Positions 46,789-58,209 of a stretch of DNA of 64,000 nucleotides are shown in pieces. A program made the translations under genes and the position numbers. The DNA lies in the NCBI RefSeq assembly GCF_032452875.1, contig NC_083885.1, positions 28,375,925-28,439,924 of the forward strand. Reading direction: 5' to 3'. The notes under the pieces were generated by a model that was given only the letters and a program-made list of their open reading frames with translations, was not told the DNA's origin and did no database searches. The DNA comes from Bos javanicus. Its lineage: Eukaryota; Chordata; Mammalia; Artiodactyla; Bovidae. Positions within the stretch are counted from its first letter, which is position 1. Every line of letters begins with the position of its first letter.

Positions 46789-47064
46789 AGAATGGAGGCA
46801 GAGAGATGAATTAGGAGGCAGCTGGACTTAACAAAGACAATGTGGCAGGGATCAGCATGGTGACACTGAGTAGGGAAAGAAAGATGTAAGTAGATTCAGG
46901 AATGTGTAAGAACAGCATTAACAGGACCTGAAGACTGCATGAATATGACAGGTAAGGAAAAAAGAAGGTTCAAAGTATCCGTCCATATTTTGGTATCAAA
47001 CTGCCTGGTGAACTACCACTCAGAGACGAGTGAGCTATTACTTCAGGGCAAGTGTTGTATGATT
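46789..47064. other. Unique or ancient-repeat DNA
   Basis: No gene seen. 'gaattaggaggcagctggac' resembles an old mammalian repeat that also seems present at 47270-47470 and 59220-59520. Family unresolved. Confidence 0.35.
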
Positions 47065-47245
47065 ATGTAACTGCATTCTCACAACAACTCAGTAGTAGGA
47101 CTATTATTTTCAGTTTAAAGGTAGGAGAGCTGACATTTAGAGTGATAAAGTATCTTGCCCAAGGTAACTCAGGTAATTAGGGTACTGGGATTCACACTCA
47201 GCCCCTGGCTACTCTTGAAAGTCAACGCTTGAAGCACTGCACCTC
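47065..47245 (-). mobile_element. MIR SINE, antisense
   Basis: Typical antisense MIR order: 'tctcacaacaactcagtagtagg', 'tattattttcagtttaaagg', 'tatcttgcccaaggtaactcag' and 'ggtactgggattcacactcag'. Confidence 0.8.
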
Positions 47246-47540
47246 ACAACCAAGCAGAAAGAACACGTTTAGAAGGAGGACTGGATAATTGAGAAAAAGC
47301 AGCAAAGAAGATGTGTTCATTTTTAGATAAGTTGGTACTGAGTTCAGCAGGATGCCTAGGAAATACACAGACATGGACTGGAACCCAGGGAAAGATATGG
47401 TCTGGAGAGGCTGTGAGTTCATTAGCACTGAGATGACATTAGTGGAAGTCAGAGGAGTAGGTTAGGTGGGTCAGGAGATGGAGTCAAATAAGAAATGTCC
47501 CAGGAAAGCATCTAAGAAACATAAACATTTAAGGTACATG
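47246..47540. repeat. Ancient repeat-like stretch, family unresolved
   Basis: Words such as 'gataagttggtactgagttcagcagg' and 'ggtctggagaggctgtgagttc' follow the pattern of an old mammal-wide repeat. No coding sense was found. Confidence 0.35.
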
Positions 47541-48878
47541 TTGAGGAAAAGGTCAATTTTCATTCCAATCCCTAAGAAAGGCAATGCCAGAGAATGCTCA
47601 AACTAATACACAATTGCATTCATCACACATGCTAGTAAAATAATGCTCAAAATTCTCCAAGCCAGGCTTCAGCAATACGTGAACCGTGAACTTCCAGATG
47701 TTCAACCTGGTTTTAGAAAAGGCAGAGGAACCAGAGATCAAATTGCCAACATCCGCTGGATCAAGGAAAAAGGAAGAGAGTTCCAGAAAAACATCTATTT
47801 CTCCTTTACTGACTATGCCAAAGCCTTTGACTATGTGGATCACAATGAACTGTGGAAAATTCTGAAAGAGATGGGAATACCAGACCACCTGACCTGCCTC
47901 TTGAGAAACGTGTATGCAGGTCAGGAAGCAACAGTTAGAACTGGACATGGAACAACAGACTGGTTCCAAATAGGAAAAGGAGTATGTCAAGGCTGTATAT
48001 TGTCACCCTGTTTATTTAACTTATATGCAGAGTACATCATGAGAAACCCTGGGCTGGAAGAAGTACAAGCTGGAATCAAGATTGCCGGGAGAAATATCAA
48101 TAACCTCAGATATGCAAATGACACCACCCTTATGGCAGAAAGTGAAGAGGAACTGAAAAGCCTCTTGATGAAAGTGAAAGAGGAGAGGGAAAAAGTTGGC
48201 TTAAAGCTCAACATTCAGAAAACTAAGATCATGGCATCTGGTCCCATTACTTCATGGCAAATAGATGGGGAAGCAGTGGAAACAGTGTCTGACTTTATTT
48301 TTGGGGGCTCTAAAATCACTGCAGATTATGATTGCAGCCATGAAATTAAAGGACCCTTACTCCTTGGAAGGAAAGTTATGACCAACCTAGACAGCATATT
48401 AAAAAGCAGAGACATTACTTTGTCAACAAAGGTCTGTCTAGTCAAGGCTATGGTTTTTCCAGTGGTCATGTATAGATGTGCGGGTTGGACTGTGAAGAAA
48501 GCTGAGTGCTGAAAAATTGATGCTTTTGAACTGTGGTGTTGGAGAAGACTCTTGAGAGTCCCTTGGACTGCCAGGAGATCCAACCAGTCCATCCTAAAGG
48601 AGATTAGTCCTGGGTTTTCATTGGAAGGACTGATGCTGAAGCTGAAACTCCAATACTTTGGCCATCTCATGCAAAGTGTTGAAAAGACCCTGATGCTGGG
48701 AGGGATTGGGGGCAGGAGGAGAAGGGGATGACAGAGGATGAGATGGCTGGATGGCATCACCAACTCGATGGACATGGGTTTGCGTGGACTCTGGGAGTTG
48801 GTGATGGACAGGGGGTCATGGCCTGCTGCGGTTCATGGGGTCGCAATGAGTCAGACATGACTGAGTGACTGAACTGAA
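47541..48878 (+). mobile_element. BovB LINE, 1.3 kb
   Basis: 5'-truncated at 'gaggaaaaggtcaattttcattcc', just before the RT palm region, and complete to the BovB 3' end ('gactgagtgactgaactgaac'). A short acatg match at 47536-47540 and 48879-48883 may be a TSD. Confidence 0.93.
47643..48512 (+). pseudogene. BovB reverse-transcriptase fragment, 289 codons, active site mutated
   Basis: This is the longest open BovB frame here. It covers the RT core: RKGRGTRDQIANIRW, the box A region DYAKAFDYVDHN, QGCILSPCLFNLYAEY, then the catalytic box. That box reads YAND (residues 157-160) where sister copies have YADD: codon AAT at 48117-48119 replaces GAT, so the first catalytic aspartate is lost. The frame ends with a TGA at about 48510 (sister copies have an Arg codon at this place). 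Even apart from 5' truncation the enzyme could not polymerise DNA. The first ATG is an internal Met. Confidence 0.9.
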
Positions 48879-49004
48879 CATGGATGGGTACGGAGTTTGG
48901 GGGAGAATGGATACATGTATATATATGACTGAGTCCCTCTGTTGTTCACCTAAAACTATCACAACAGTTAACTGGCTGTACCCCAGTACAAAATTAACTT
49001 TTTT
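48879..49004 (+). mobile_element. Old L1 3' UTR fragment
   Basis: 'gagtttgggggagaatggatacatg', 'tgactgagtccctctgttgttcacc' and 'ggctgtaccccagtacaaaatt' are artiodactyl L1 3' UTR words. It abuts the BovB end. Confidence 0.65.
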
Positions 49005-50067
49005 TAAAAGTTATGAATAATTTAAACAGTAAAGTATGTTATAGTCTATTGTATTTTATTAAAATTAGTAATTAGAATAGTTAAACATGTTTTATATTTT
49101 TTTAAATTTAGACACAAAAAAACATATATTCATATTTCATAACATATCAAAGCTCCATTATTTAAAATTTGTTTAACTGTGTTAATACCAATTAAATAGT
49201 TCTTCTAGTATGCAGTATGCATATTTATGAACAACAAAGTTGATAAAAAATAAATAGCCATCAAAAAATAGAATTCATTGAATTGGGTAAATATTCTCTA
49301 CCATGTTAAATACATATATGTCTGTGGGTGTGTGTATGCATGCATCCACAGAATCTTCAGGCCATTGTCCAGAACTTTGCTTAATATATATGGAGTGGAT
49401 GGAAATTAAAGTTATTTTCCCAAGGAAAGGAAAAAAATTCTTACTGAACTCACATATTTTTTTTTTCCCTTAGAATTTTTAAGAGATCTTTAGGGAACTG
49501 GAACTCTTAAGACATCAAGGTAGGGAGTCAGAAAGGAAATTCAATTTGAGTTAAAAAAATATTCTCAGTGGAATAATTTTAACAAAGGGATAAAAGAGGA
49601 CTCAGGAGATAGTATAATGAGAAATAGTAATAACCCTTCCAGCAATCATAGCTCAATGGGTGAACATAATCTGAGATTAGAAGACCCACCAGGGAGCTGC
49701 AAAGTTACAGGACTGCTTGATGAAATAATTTAATACCTACTGGCTCCAATAAACAGCATGTACAAAGAAAGCTCAGTGACCAGGCAGTCCTGCTAACCAA
49801 GAGCAGAAGGGAATCTGCTTGAGGCTGTGACAGATCTTGTATTTTCCAAAGATTTTCCCCAAGCCCCCTTTATTCCTCTATTTCTTTCAGCTGTATGCCC
49901 AGAGTATTTAATCATTTCCTGATGCCATTATCTGAAATTTTGGGAATAAGATAAGAAATAACACATGATAATATGAAAAAATAAGCTGCATACTATTATC
50001 ACTAACACCTTGAATCTGCATGGAACTTTATAGATTCCACGTTTCTTCTCATTTGTTGATCCTTATA
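49005..50067. other. Unique AT-rich DNA, no gene seen
   Basis: No named repeat or exon. Several TA-rich stretches are present, for example 49090-49260. Confidence 0.45.
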
Positions 50068-50075
50068 ACAAACCT

Positions 50076-50348
50076 TGGAGAAGGCAATGGCAACCCACTC
50101 CAGTACTCTTGCCTGGAAAATCCCATGGGCGGAGGAGACTGGTGGGCTGCAATCCATGGGGTTGCGAAGAGTTGGACACGACTGAGTGACTTCACTTTCA
50201 CTTTTCACTTTCATGCATCAGAGAAGGAAGTGGCAACCCACTCCAGTGTCCTTGCCTGGAGAATCCCAGGGATGGGGGAGCCTGGTGGGCTTCCATCTAT
50301 GGGGTCGCACAGAGTCGGACACGACTGACGCGACTTAGCAGCAGCATG
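50076..50348 (+). mobile_element. Bov-A2 SINE with 8-bp TSD
   Basis: Two A units and a short (AGC)n end. The flanks share acaaacct (50068-50075 and 50349-50356). Confidence 0.94.
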
Positions 50349-50439
50349 ACAAACCTAGCAAGTAGTTTTTGCAAGATGGACGTTAAAAAAAACAAGAACT
50401 ACTCATTTGTTGTAATAAACATGTTATAACCAGTGTAAT

Positions 50440-50640
50440 TATATGCTTACCCTGTGCCAGACCCATTTCATATGCTCATGATGTTTTTTTTTTTTAATCT
50501 CACTACGGTCATATAAAGGTGAGAAATTGAGGCATAAGGAGCATATACAACATACTAAAAATCGTATAGTTATTTCATGATGGAACCAGCATTTGAATCC
50601 AGGTCATTTGTCTCTGAATTAGTGTTCTTTTGTATCTACT
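50440..50640 (-). mobile_element. MIR SINE, antisense
   Basis: 'cttaccctgtgccagacccatttcatatgc', 'aaaggtgagaaattgaggcataagg' and 'aaccagcatttgaatccagg' follow MIR order. A T-run at about 50486-50497 is a later expansion. Confidence 0.72.
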
Positions 50641-52526
50641 ATCTATGCTTGAGACAGTACAATGATTAGCATTTGTCCCTGATTTACACATCTCAGTAAT
50701 TCCTCCCCCCACTATAACAAACTCAAATGTTAACCCAGTCAGTTTTGTGCCAGCTGGATAATAGGAGTAGGCAGCCATATCAACCTTCCCTGAATTCCTC
50801 TAGCCTAGAGCAAGTCCTTCATCCACAGAGGACAGGACCCCAAAACATCCCTTCATATGCACAGGCTTCCTTCCAGGCAAATAGGGGACAAGACACATTA
50901 TCCCCAACTTAATACCCAGATCTCCAGGACTCTGCAGGTTGAAAGCATGAGCAGTCAGAACTAATCTTTTATTTACATCGAAACCCAAGATAAGCCCAGA
51001 CAAACTGCACACCTCTCTTGCCCATCATGGAAATACAACCAAGTACAGAATGAGAATATAATTCCATTTTCAATTGTTGAATGCCTCCTTGAAATACCAG
51101 CAATTGGGCCAATTAGCTCCAGTTGTTCGGATGGGATTAGACCCCTATCTGGTAACCATCAGAGTGAAACCAGTAATTCATTTCACATAGGCACTGCAGT
51201 ACCATCAGATAGTAATGCCTTTTAGTTACTGCCAACTTGGGGCGTTTTTGAAATAGTGACCTCAAGATTTAAGCTGGAAAATTCCATTATCTATCCTCAA
51301 GCCAACCAGAGTTGAATATTTGAAATAGCCTATTAAGTTTTCTGCTCTGATAAAAATTCAGAGGCCCTTTTCATATTAATCTCCCCATGGCAAATGAAAT
51401 TTGCTGAGTGGTAGATTTAATTTGCTTCTATTTATGTAGTACTGTATTTTGGAGAAAAAAATTGCTCTCAATATCACTTTTCCAGTGTTACTAGAAAAGC
51501 ATCATAAAATTTAAGTCCTTTGCCCCATTTATTTTGTTGTTTAGATTTCACATAGTAAATAGCTTATTTTTCACTTTTTGATCACTTTGGCATTTTAATT
51601 AAAATATAATTATCATTCAAAGAGTAATAATGCTGAAGTTTGGGTAATTGTGTATGTCAGGTTATTAGGTATTCTTTTAAAAAGAAATTAATTTAAAATA
51701 TTCAGTAAAAATATACCTTCTACATATTTACTTAAGACATGTATATCCTAGCATATTTTATTATTTCCCCAAGGCAACTTCCCCATTTTAATTATGCAGT
51801 GAAATTGAGAAGGAGTATAAAAGAGAGCTCCCTGTGGAATTTTTAATAATGAAATATAAATGTTTTCATTGTGGTAGATTTGTAGAAAATCTATAGGATC
51901 TTGAAATAAAATAAAATTGATGGCTCATATTTCTATCAAAAATGAACAAGGAAAAATAAATGCCTTTAAATAACAGAAGAGAGACTAATATTTCAAGCTC
52001 ACATCCTTTGCGCATGCAACTTTTTTCATGATTTGGGGCTTATATGTTCTTTGTTCTGTTGGATGATTTTGGAACTTTTGAGGACGGTATTTTTCTTTTT
52101 GTTTTTTTTTCTGATTGAAGTCAGTTAAAATGCTTACAAAGGGGAAGAGATGTCTAGGTCATGCTTAAACAACATACAATGTTTCAGTATCAGCAGCTTC
52201 TAAAACAAACAAACAAAATATTTCTTCTCATTCTGCAGTCCACTGTGCACTGGTTTGACTCAGCTTTTTGTCGTTCCACTCTAGAAATCAGGCTAAGCAG
52301 CTTCCCTTCAAATGTCCCAGGTTGCCTCAGTGAGGGCTCACACACAAAACCTTCAGTCTGGCAGGGTTATATATAATTTCTTCCCACAATGCATTGTCCA
52401 AAACAAGTCACATGGTTTCATCCCATCCTTAGGGGAATAAGTGCCATCATGCTACATGCCCATAAGTAGAGCTGGATATATTTGGTGAGCATCTCTAATG
52501 ACTACCCTAAATAGTATTAGGTACAT
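50641..52526. other. Repeat-free AT-rich segment, possible conserved non-coding DNA
   Basis: This is the longest stretch (1.9 kb) in which I recognise no transposable element. It holds many TAAT/ATTA words (for example in 'ccaattagctcc' near 51108, 'ttttaattaaaatataattatc' near 51594 and 'attttaattatgc' near 51784). No ORF or splice-framed exon is convincing. Regulatory function is only an inference. Confidence 0.35.
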
Positions 52527-52534
52527 ATCACTAT

Positions 52535-52753
52535 GGGCTATCCAGTGGCAATGAATCTGCCTGACAATGCAGGAGGCACAGACACAGGTTCAGAGCCTAG
52601 GTCTGGAAGATCCTCTGAAGAAGGAAATGGCAACCCACTCCAGTAATCTTGCCTGGAAAATCCCATGGACACAGGAGCCTGGCAGGTTATAGTCCCTGAG
52701 GTCGCAAAGAGTCAGACACAACTGAGTGCACACACACACACACACACACAGAC
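52535..52753 (+). mobile_element. Bov-tA SINE with (CA)n tail
   Basis: A diverged Bov-tA from 'gggctatccagtggcaatgaatctgcc' to 'gagtcagacacaactgagtgc', then a CA run at 52729-52750. It is flanked by atcactat (52527-52534 and 52754-52761). Confidence 0.88.
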
Positions 52754-53287
52754 ATCACTATCAGTTCAGTTCAGTTGCTCAGTTGTGTCCAACTCTTTGT
52801 GACCCCATGAACCACGGCACACCAGGCCTCCCTGTCTATCACCAACTCCCGGAGTCTACCCTAACTCATGTCCATTGAGTCAGTGATGCCATCTAACCAT
52901 CTCATTCTCTGTCATCCCCTTCTCCTCCTGCCCTTAATCTTTCCCAACATCAGGGTCTTTTCAAATGAGTCAGCTCTTCACATCAGGTGGCCAAAAGTAT
53001 TGGAGTTTCAGCTTCAGCATCGGTCCTTCCAGTGAACACTTGGGACTGTTCTCCTTTAGGATGGACTGGTTGGATCTCCTTGCAGTCCAAGGGACTCTCA
53101 AAGAGTCTTCTCCAACACCACAGTTCAAAAGCATCAATTCTTTGGCGCTCAGCGATCCTTATAGTTCAACTCTCACATCCATACGTGACCACTGGAAAAA
53201 CCATAGCCTTGACTAGATGGACCTTTGTTGACAAAGTAATATCAAAGTAATGTCTCTGCTTTTTAATATGCTGTCTAGGTTGGTCAT

Positions 53288-53561
53288 GGAGAAGGCAATG
53301 GCAACCCAGTTCAGTACTCTTGCCTGGAAAGTCCCATGGAGAGAGGAGCCTGGTAGGCTGCAGTCCATGGGGTCGTTAGGAGTCAGACACGACTGAGCGA
53401 CTTCACTTTCACTTTTCACTTTCATGCATTGGAGAAGGAAATGACAACCCACTCCAGTGTTCTTGCCTGGAGAATCCCAGGGACAGCAGAACCTGGTGGG
53501 CTGCTGTCTACGGGGTCCCACAGAGTCGGACATGACTGAAGCGACTTAGCAGCAGCAGCAG
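53288..53561 (+). mobile_element. Bov-A2 SINE with 13-bp TSD
   Basis: A dimer ending in (AGC)n, with perfect ctaggttggtcat copies (53275-53287 and 53562-53574) inside the antisense BovB. Confidence 0.96.
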
Positions 53562-53574
53562 CTAGGTTGGTCAT

Positions 53575-54663
53575 AACTTTCCTTTCAAGGAGTAATCGTC
53601 TTTTAATTTCATGGCTGCAATCACCATCTGCAGTGATTTTGGAGCCCCCAAAAATAAAGTCTGACACTGTTTCCACTGTTTCCCCATCTATTTCCCATGA
53701 AGTGATAGGACCAGATGCCATGATCTTCGTTTTCTGAATGTTGAGCTTTAAGCCAACTTTTTCACTCTCCTCTTTTACTTTCATCAAGAGGCTTTTTAGT
53801 TCTTCTTCACTTTCTGCCATAAGAGTGGTGTCATCTGCATATCTGAGGTTATTGATATTTCTCCTGGCAATCTTGATTCCAGCTTGTGCTTCTTCCAGCC
53901 TAGCGTTTCTCATGATGTAGTCTGTATAGAAGTTAAATAAACAGGGTGACAATATACAGCCTTGACGTACTCCTTTTCCTATTTGGAACCAGCCTGTTGT
54001 TCCATGTCCAGTTCTAACTGTTGCTTCCTGACCCGCATACAAATTTCTCTAGAGGCAGATCAGGTGGTCTGGTATTCCCATCTCCTGAAGAATTTTCCAC
54101 AGTTTATTGTGATCCACACAGTCAAGGGCTTTGGCATAGTCAATAAAGCAGAAATAGATGTTTTTCTGGAACTCTCTTCCTTTTTCCATGATCCAGTGGA
54201 TGTTGGCAATTTGATCTCTGGTTCCTCTGCCTTTTCTAAAACCAGCTTGAACATCTGGAAGTTCACGGCTCACGTATTGCTGAAGCCTGGCTTGGAGAAT
54301 TTTGAGCATTACTTTACTAGCGTGTGAGATGAGTGCAATTGTGTGGTAGTTTGAGCATTCTTTGGCATTGCCTTTCCTTGGGATTGGAATGAAAACTGAC
54401 ATTTTCCAGTCCTGTGGCCACTGCTGAGTTTTCCAAATTTGCTGGCATATTGAGTAGAGCACTTTCACAGCATCATCTTTTAGGATGTGAAATAGCTCAT
54501 CTGGAATTCCATCACCTCCACTACCTTTGTTCATAGTGATACTTTCTAAGGCCCACTTGACTTCACAGTCCAGGATGTCTGGCTCTAGGTGAGTGATTAC
54601 ACCATAGTGATTATCTGGGTTGTGAAGATCTTTTTGTACAGTTCTTCTGTGTATTCTTGCCAC
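53575..54663 (-). pseudogene. BovB reverse-transcriptase remnant in two frames
   Basis: The minus-strand frame 54049-54663 carries the pre-RT and fingers region (NKGSGGDGIPDELF, RKGRGTRDQIANIHW, DYAKALDCVDHNKLW; the box A Phe is Leu here). It is ended by a TAG just before the next segment (53422-54042), which has QGCILSPCLFNFY and an intact YADD box. The second frame runs on into the antisense of the Bov-A2, so its last part is SINE translation. Catalytic residues are kept but the ORF is split and 5'-truncated. Confidence 0.88.
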
Positions 54664-54876
54664 CTGTTCTTAATATATTCTGCTTCTGTTAGGTCCATAT
54701 CATTTCTGTCCTTTTTAGCGCCCATCTTTGCATGAAATGTTCCCTTGGCATCTATAATTTCCTTGAAGAGATCTCTAGTCTTTTCTGTTCTATTGTTTTC
54801 CTCTATTTCTTTGCATTGATTGCTGAGGAAGGCTTTCTTATGTCTCCTTGCTATTCCTCACAATACACATCACTAT

Positions 54877-55673
54877 CAGTTCAGTTCAGTCATTCAGTCA
54901 TGTCCGACTCTTTGCAACCCCATGAATCGCAGCACACCAGGCCTTTCTGTGGATCACCAGCTCCTGGAGTTCACTGAAACTCATGTCCATTGAGTCAGTG
55001 GTACCATCCATCCATCTCATCCTCTGTCATCCCCTTCTCCTACTGCCCCCAATCCCTCCCAGCATCAGGGTCTTTTCAAATGAGTTAGCTCTTTGCATCA
55101 GGTGGCCAAAGTTTTGGAGTTTCAGCTTCAACATCAGTCCTTCCAATGAACACCCAGGACTGGTCTCCTTTAGAATGGACCGGTTGGATCTCCTTGCAGT
55201 CCAAGGGACTCTCAAGAGTCTTCTCCAGTACCATAATTCAAAAGTATCAATTCTTTAGTGCTCACCTTTCTTTATAGTCCAACTGTCACATCCATACATG
55301 ACCACTGGAAAAACCATAGCCTTGACTAGACGGACCTTTGTTGACAAAGTAATGTCTCTGCTTTTTAATATGCTGTCTGGGTTGGTCATAACTTTCCTTC
55401 CAATGAGTAAGCATCTTTTAATTTCATGGCTGCAATCACCATCTGCAGTGATTTTGGAGCCCAGAAAAATAGTCAGCCATTGTTTCCACTGATTCCCCAT
55501 CTATTTGCCATGAAGTGATGGGACAGGATGCCATGATCTTAGTTTTCTGAATGTTGAGCTTTAAGCCAACTTTTTCACTCTCCTCTTTCACTTTCATCAA
55601 GAGGCTCATTAGTTCTTCACTTTCTGCCATAGGGTGGTGTCATCTGCATATCTGAAGTTACTGATATATCTCC
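54877..55673 (-). mobile_element. BovB LINE 3' half, antisense
   Basis: It begins 'cagttcagttcagtcattcagtc' and reaches back to 'catctgcatatctgaagttactg'. It shares the target word atcactat with its neighbours (54869-54876 and 55674-55681). Indels break the frame (for example one missing codon and a base loss near 55616-55632). Confidence 0.92.
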
Positions 55674-55681
55674 ATCACTAT

Positions 55682-56277
55682 AACAATGGGCAATTAGTAG
55701 GATTATATTACTTACATAAGACTGGATATCAGGATCTTTATTCAATGTTCAGTATGGTCTTAAATGTTCCCTTAGCTTGATTAAATTTTGGACAGGTTTC
55801 TTCTTGACTATATGCTCTATCATCCCTTTTCTTAGAGCATTTCCTTTACAAGTTGATTTTAATTTCTACTATTAATTCATTCTCTACTCCTTCTCTTAAC
55901 CTCTTGTCAGTTTTAAACCCAGGAATGTCTTTCTCAAGGATCTGGGAGACATCCCTTAATATATAATCAAGGAAGACAATGTCTCTGAGTCCCCAACTCT
56001 TCAGGAGAATGGGTGCCTAACTTCCATATGCAACATATGTACCTATTAGTAAAGGACTGATGGCCTAATTACATGGACCAACCTTTCTCCTGATTATCAC
56101 TGATACTTTTCCACTAGCTTAACTCATACGTTAAATTTTTCCTGCTTTTTGTTTCAAGAGAGTTGAATTTCTTCTCTCTGTTTTTCAATAGACTCAGAAA
56201 ATCTTCCTTGCCTATTTAACTCTGTTGGGTCCAATTCTTTAATTTCAGTAATCCTTTACTGAGCAACTGTAGTATGC
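55682..56277. other. Unique DNA, no gene seen
   Basis: No recognised repeat or exon. Confidence 0.45.
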
Positions 56278-56486
56278 AAGTGGATGGCTCAATGGTAAAG
56301 AACCCACCTGCCAATGCTGGAGACGCAGGCTCAATCCCTGGTTCAGGAAGATGCCCTGGTGAAGGAAATGGCAACCCACCCCAGTATTCTTGCCTGGAGA
56401 ATTCCATGGACAGAAGGAGCCTGGCAGACTGCAGTACATGGGTTGAAAAAGAGTTCGACGTGACTTAGCAACTAAACAACAATATT
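56278..56486 (+). mobile_element. Bov-tA SINE
   Basis: 'ggatggctcaatggtaaagaacccacctgcc' to 'gttcgacgtgacttagcaactaaacaac'. A standard Bov-tA with the (aac) tail variant. Confidence 0.9.
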
Positions 56487-56504
56487 TAGAGAACATCTAA
56501 TGCC

Positions 56505-56803
56505 AGTCCACCCTAAAGGAAATTAGTCCTGAATATTCATTGGAAGGACTGATGCTGAAGCTGAAACTCCAATACTTTGGCCACCTGATGTGAAGAACTG
56601 ACTCATTGGAAAATACCCTGATGATGGGAAAGACTGAAGGCAGAAGAATGGGATGACAGAGGATGAGATGTTTGGATGACATCAGTGACTTGATAGACAT
56701 GAGTTTGAACAAGCTCCGGGAGTTAGTGATGGACAGGGAGGCCTGGTGTGCTGCAATACCTGGGGTAGCAAAGAGTCGGACACTACTGAGCAACTGAACT
56801 GAA
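56505..56803 (+). mobile_element. BovB LINE, last 300 bp, with 8-bp TSD
   Basis: The extreme 3' end of BovB ('ggaaattagtcctgaatattc' to 'gagcaactgaactgaa') between ctaatgcc copies (56497-56504 and 56804-56811). Confidence 0.93.
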
Positions 56804-56844
56804 CTAATGCCTTGTGTAGTATACATAGTGGGTACTTTACTGCA

Positions 56845-56995
56845 TTCTAAATTAAACTTCAGAACAATTCCATGAGACATTTACAGTTATCTTCTTTGTG
56901 TTATTAATATAAATGTGGAAAGTGAGGTACAGAGGGGGTTTAAAGAATTGCCTATAGTCATCCAGTTGGGAGGTGACATGACCAGAAATCCTATT
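56845..56995 (-). mobile_element. MIR SINE, antisense, diverged
   Basis: 'cttcagaacaattccatgagac', 'aatgtggaaagtgaggtacagag' and 'attgcctatagtcatccagttgg' fit antisense MIR order. Confidence 0.65.
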
Positions 56996-57258
56996 TGAAT
57001 ACAATAAAAAAAGATTACTCATTTCCATTAGAAGCTCAGAGGTTATTAGATATTTTAAAAAAGGACAAGAAAGGCTTTAAAGAAAACATGTATGTTCACG
57101 ATGCTGTGGAAAAAACCTTATTTAATGGTACAGAAGGAAAAGAATCTAGGGAAAGATATCCAGAGAAGATATTTCATCTGAACCATGAACACTTACATAG
57201 TTTGTAAGTCTCTTCTGTAGTTTTAGCTGAGGGAACAGCTCATTCAAAGACAAGGAGA
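56996..57258. other. Unique DNA with one short ORF
   Basis: The ORF 56995-57207 (70 codons) is rich in Lys and Glu and shows no known domain. There is no splice or promoter support, so I do not call it a gene. Confidence 0.35.
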
Positions 57259-57426
57259 GGGACTTCCTGGTGGTCCAGGGGTTAAGACTTTACCTTTCAA
57301 TGCAGGAGGTGCAAGTTCAATTCCTGCTTGGGGAACTAAGATCCCACGTGCCTCGAGGCCATAAAACCAAAACATAAGACAGAAGCAGTACTGTAACAGA
57401 GTCAATTAAGACTGAAAAAAAAGAAG
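57259..57426 (+). mobile_element. CHR-type tRNA-derived SINE
   Basis: 'gggacttcctggtggtccaggggttaagac' and 'ggggaactaagatcccacgtgcc' are diagnostic of the cetartiodactyl CHR family. It ends in an A-rich tail. The tRNA-like head is a SINE part, not a tRNA gene. Confidence 0.88.
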
Positions 57427-57452
57427 ACAAAGAGACTCAAATCAAAACCACT

Positions 57453-57947
57453 ATGAGATACCATTTCACACCAGTCAGAATGGCCGCGATCCAAAAGTCT
57501 ACAAATAATAAATGCTGGAGAGGGTGTGGAGAAAAGGGAACCCTCTTACACTGTTGGTGGGAATGCAAACTAGTACAGCCACTATGGAGAACAGTGCAGA
57601 GATTCCTTAAAAAACTGGAAATAGAACTGCCTTATGATCCGGCAATCCCACTGCTGGGCATACACACTGAGGAAACCAGAAGGGAAAGAGACACGTGTAC
57701 CCCAATGTTCATCACAGCACTGTTTATAATAGCCAGGACATGGAAGCAACCTAGATGTCCATCAGCAGATGAATGGATAAGAAAGCTGTGGTACCTATAC
57801 ACAATGGAGTATTACTCAGCCATTAAAAAGAATACATTTGAATCCGTTCTAATGAGGTGGGTGAAACTGGAGCCTATTATACAGAGTGAAGTAAGCCAGA
57901 AGGAAAAACACCAATACAGTATACTAACGCATATATATGGAATTTAG
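57453..57947 (+). pseudogene. L1 ORF2 C-terminal fragment, 164 codons
   Basis: The end of L1 ORF2 in one uninterrupted frame: MRYHFTPVRMAAIQ, CWRGCGEKGTLLHCWWEC (the cysteine-rich C-terminal motif), PLLGIHTEET, SAIKKNTFES, ending THIYGI. It keeps the frame that the copies at 17900 and 18756 lose. It is only the last tenth or so of ORF2, so non-functional. The first ATG is internal. Confidence 0.9.
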
Positions 57948-58209
57948 AAAGATGGTAATGATAACCCTGTATACGAGACAGCAAAGAGACACTGATCTAT
58001 AGAACAGGCTTATGGACTCTGTGGGAGTGGGAGAGGGTGGGAAGATTTGGGAGAATGGCATTGAAACATGTGAAATGTCATGTATGAAACGAGATGCCAG
58101 TCCAGGTTCAATGCACGATGCTGGATGCTTGGGGCTGGTGCACTGGGACGACCCAGAGGGATGGTATGGGGAGGGAGGAGGGAGGAGGGTTCAGGATGGG
58201 GAACACATG

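Larger units (their letters stand above)
52762..54866 (-). mobile_element. BovB LINE, about 2.1 kb with a SINE inside, antisense
   Basis: The 3' end is at the left ('cagttcagttcagttgctcag') and the 5'-truncated end at 54866. The plus strand is flanked by acatcactat at 52752-52761 and 54867-54876, a perfect 10-bp TSD. It is split by a Bov-A2 at 53288-53561. Confidence 0.93.

Noticed and set aside
56995..57207. 70-codon Lys/Glu-rich ORF, considered as a small gene
   Set aside because: No domain, no splice sites or promoter context I can point to, and this length is expected by chance in AT-rich DNA.
57259..57330. tRNA-like head
   Set aside because: It belongs to a CHR SINE. The order of words and the A-rich tail are those of the SINE, and the tRNA stems are not intact.
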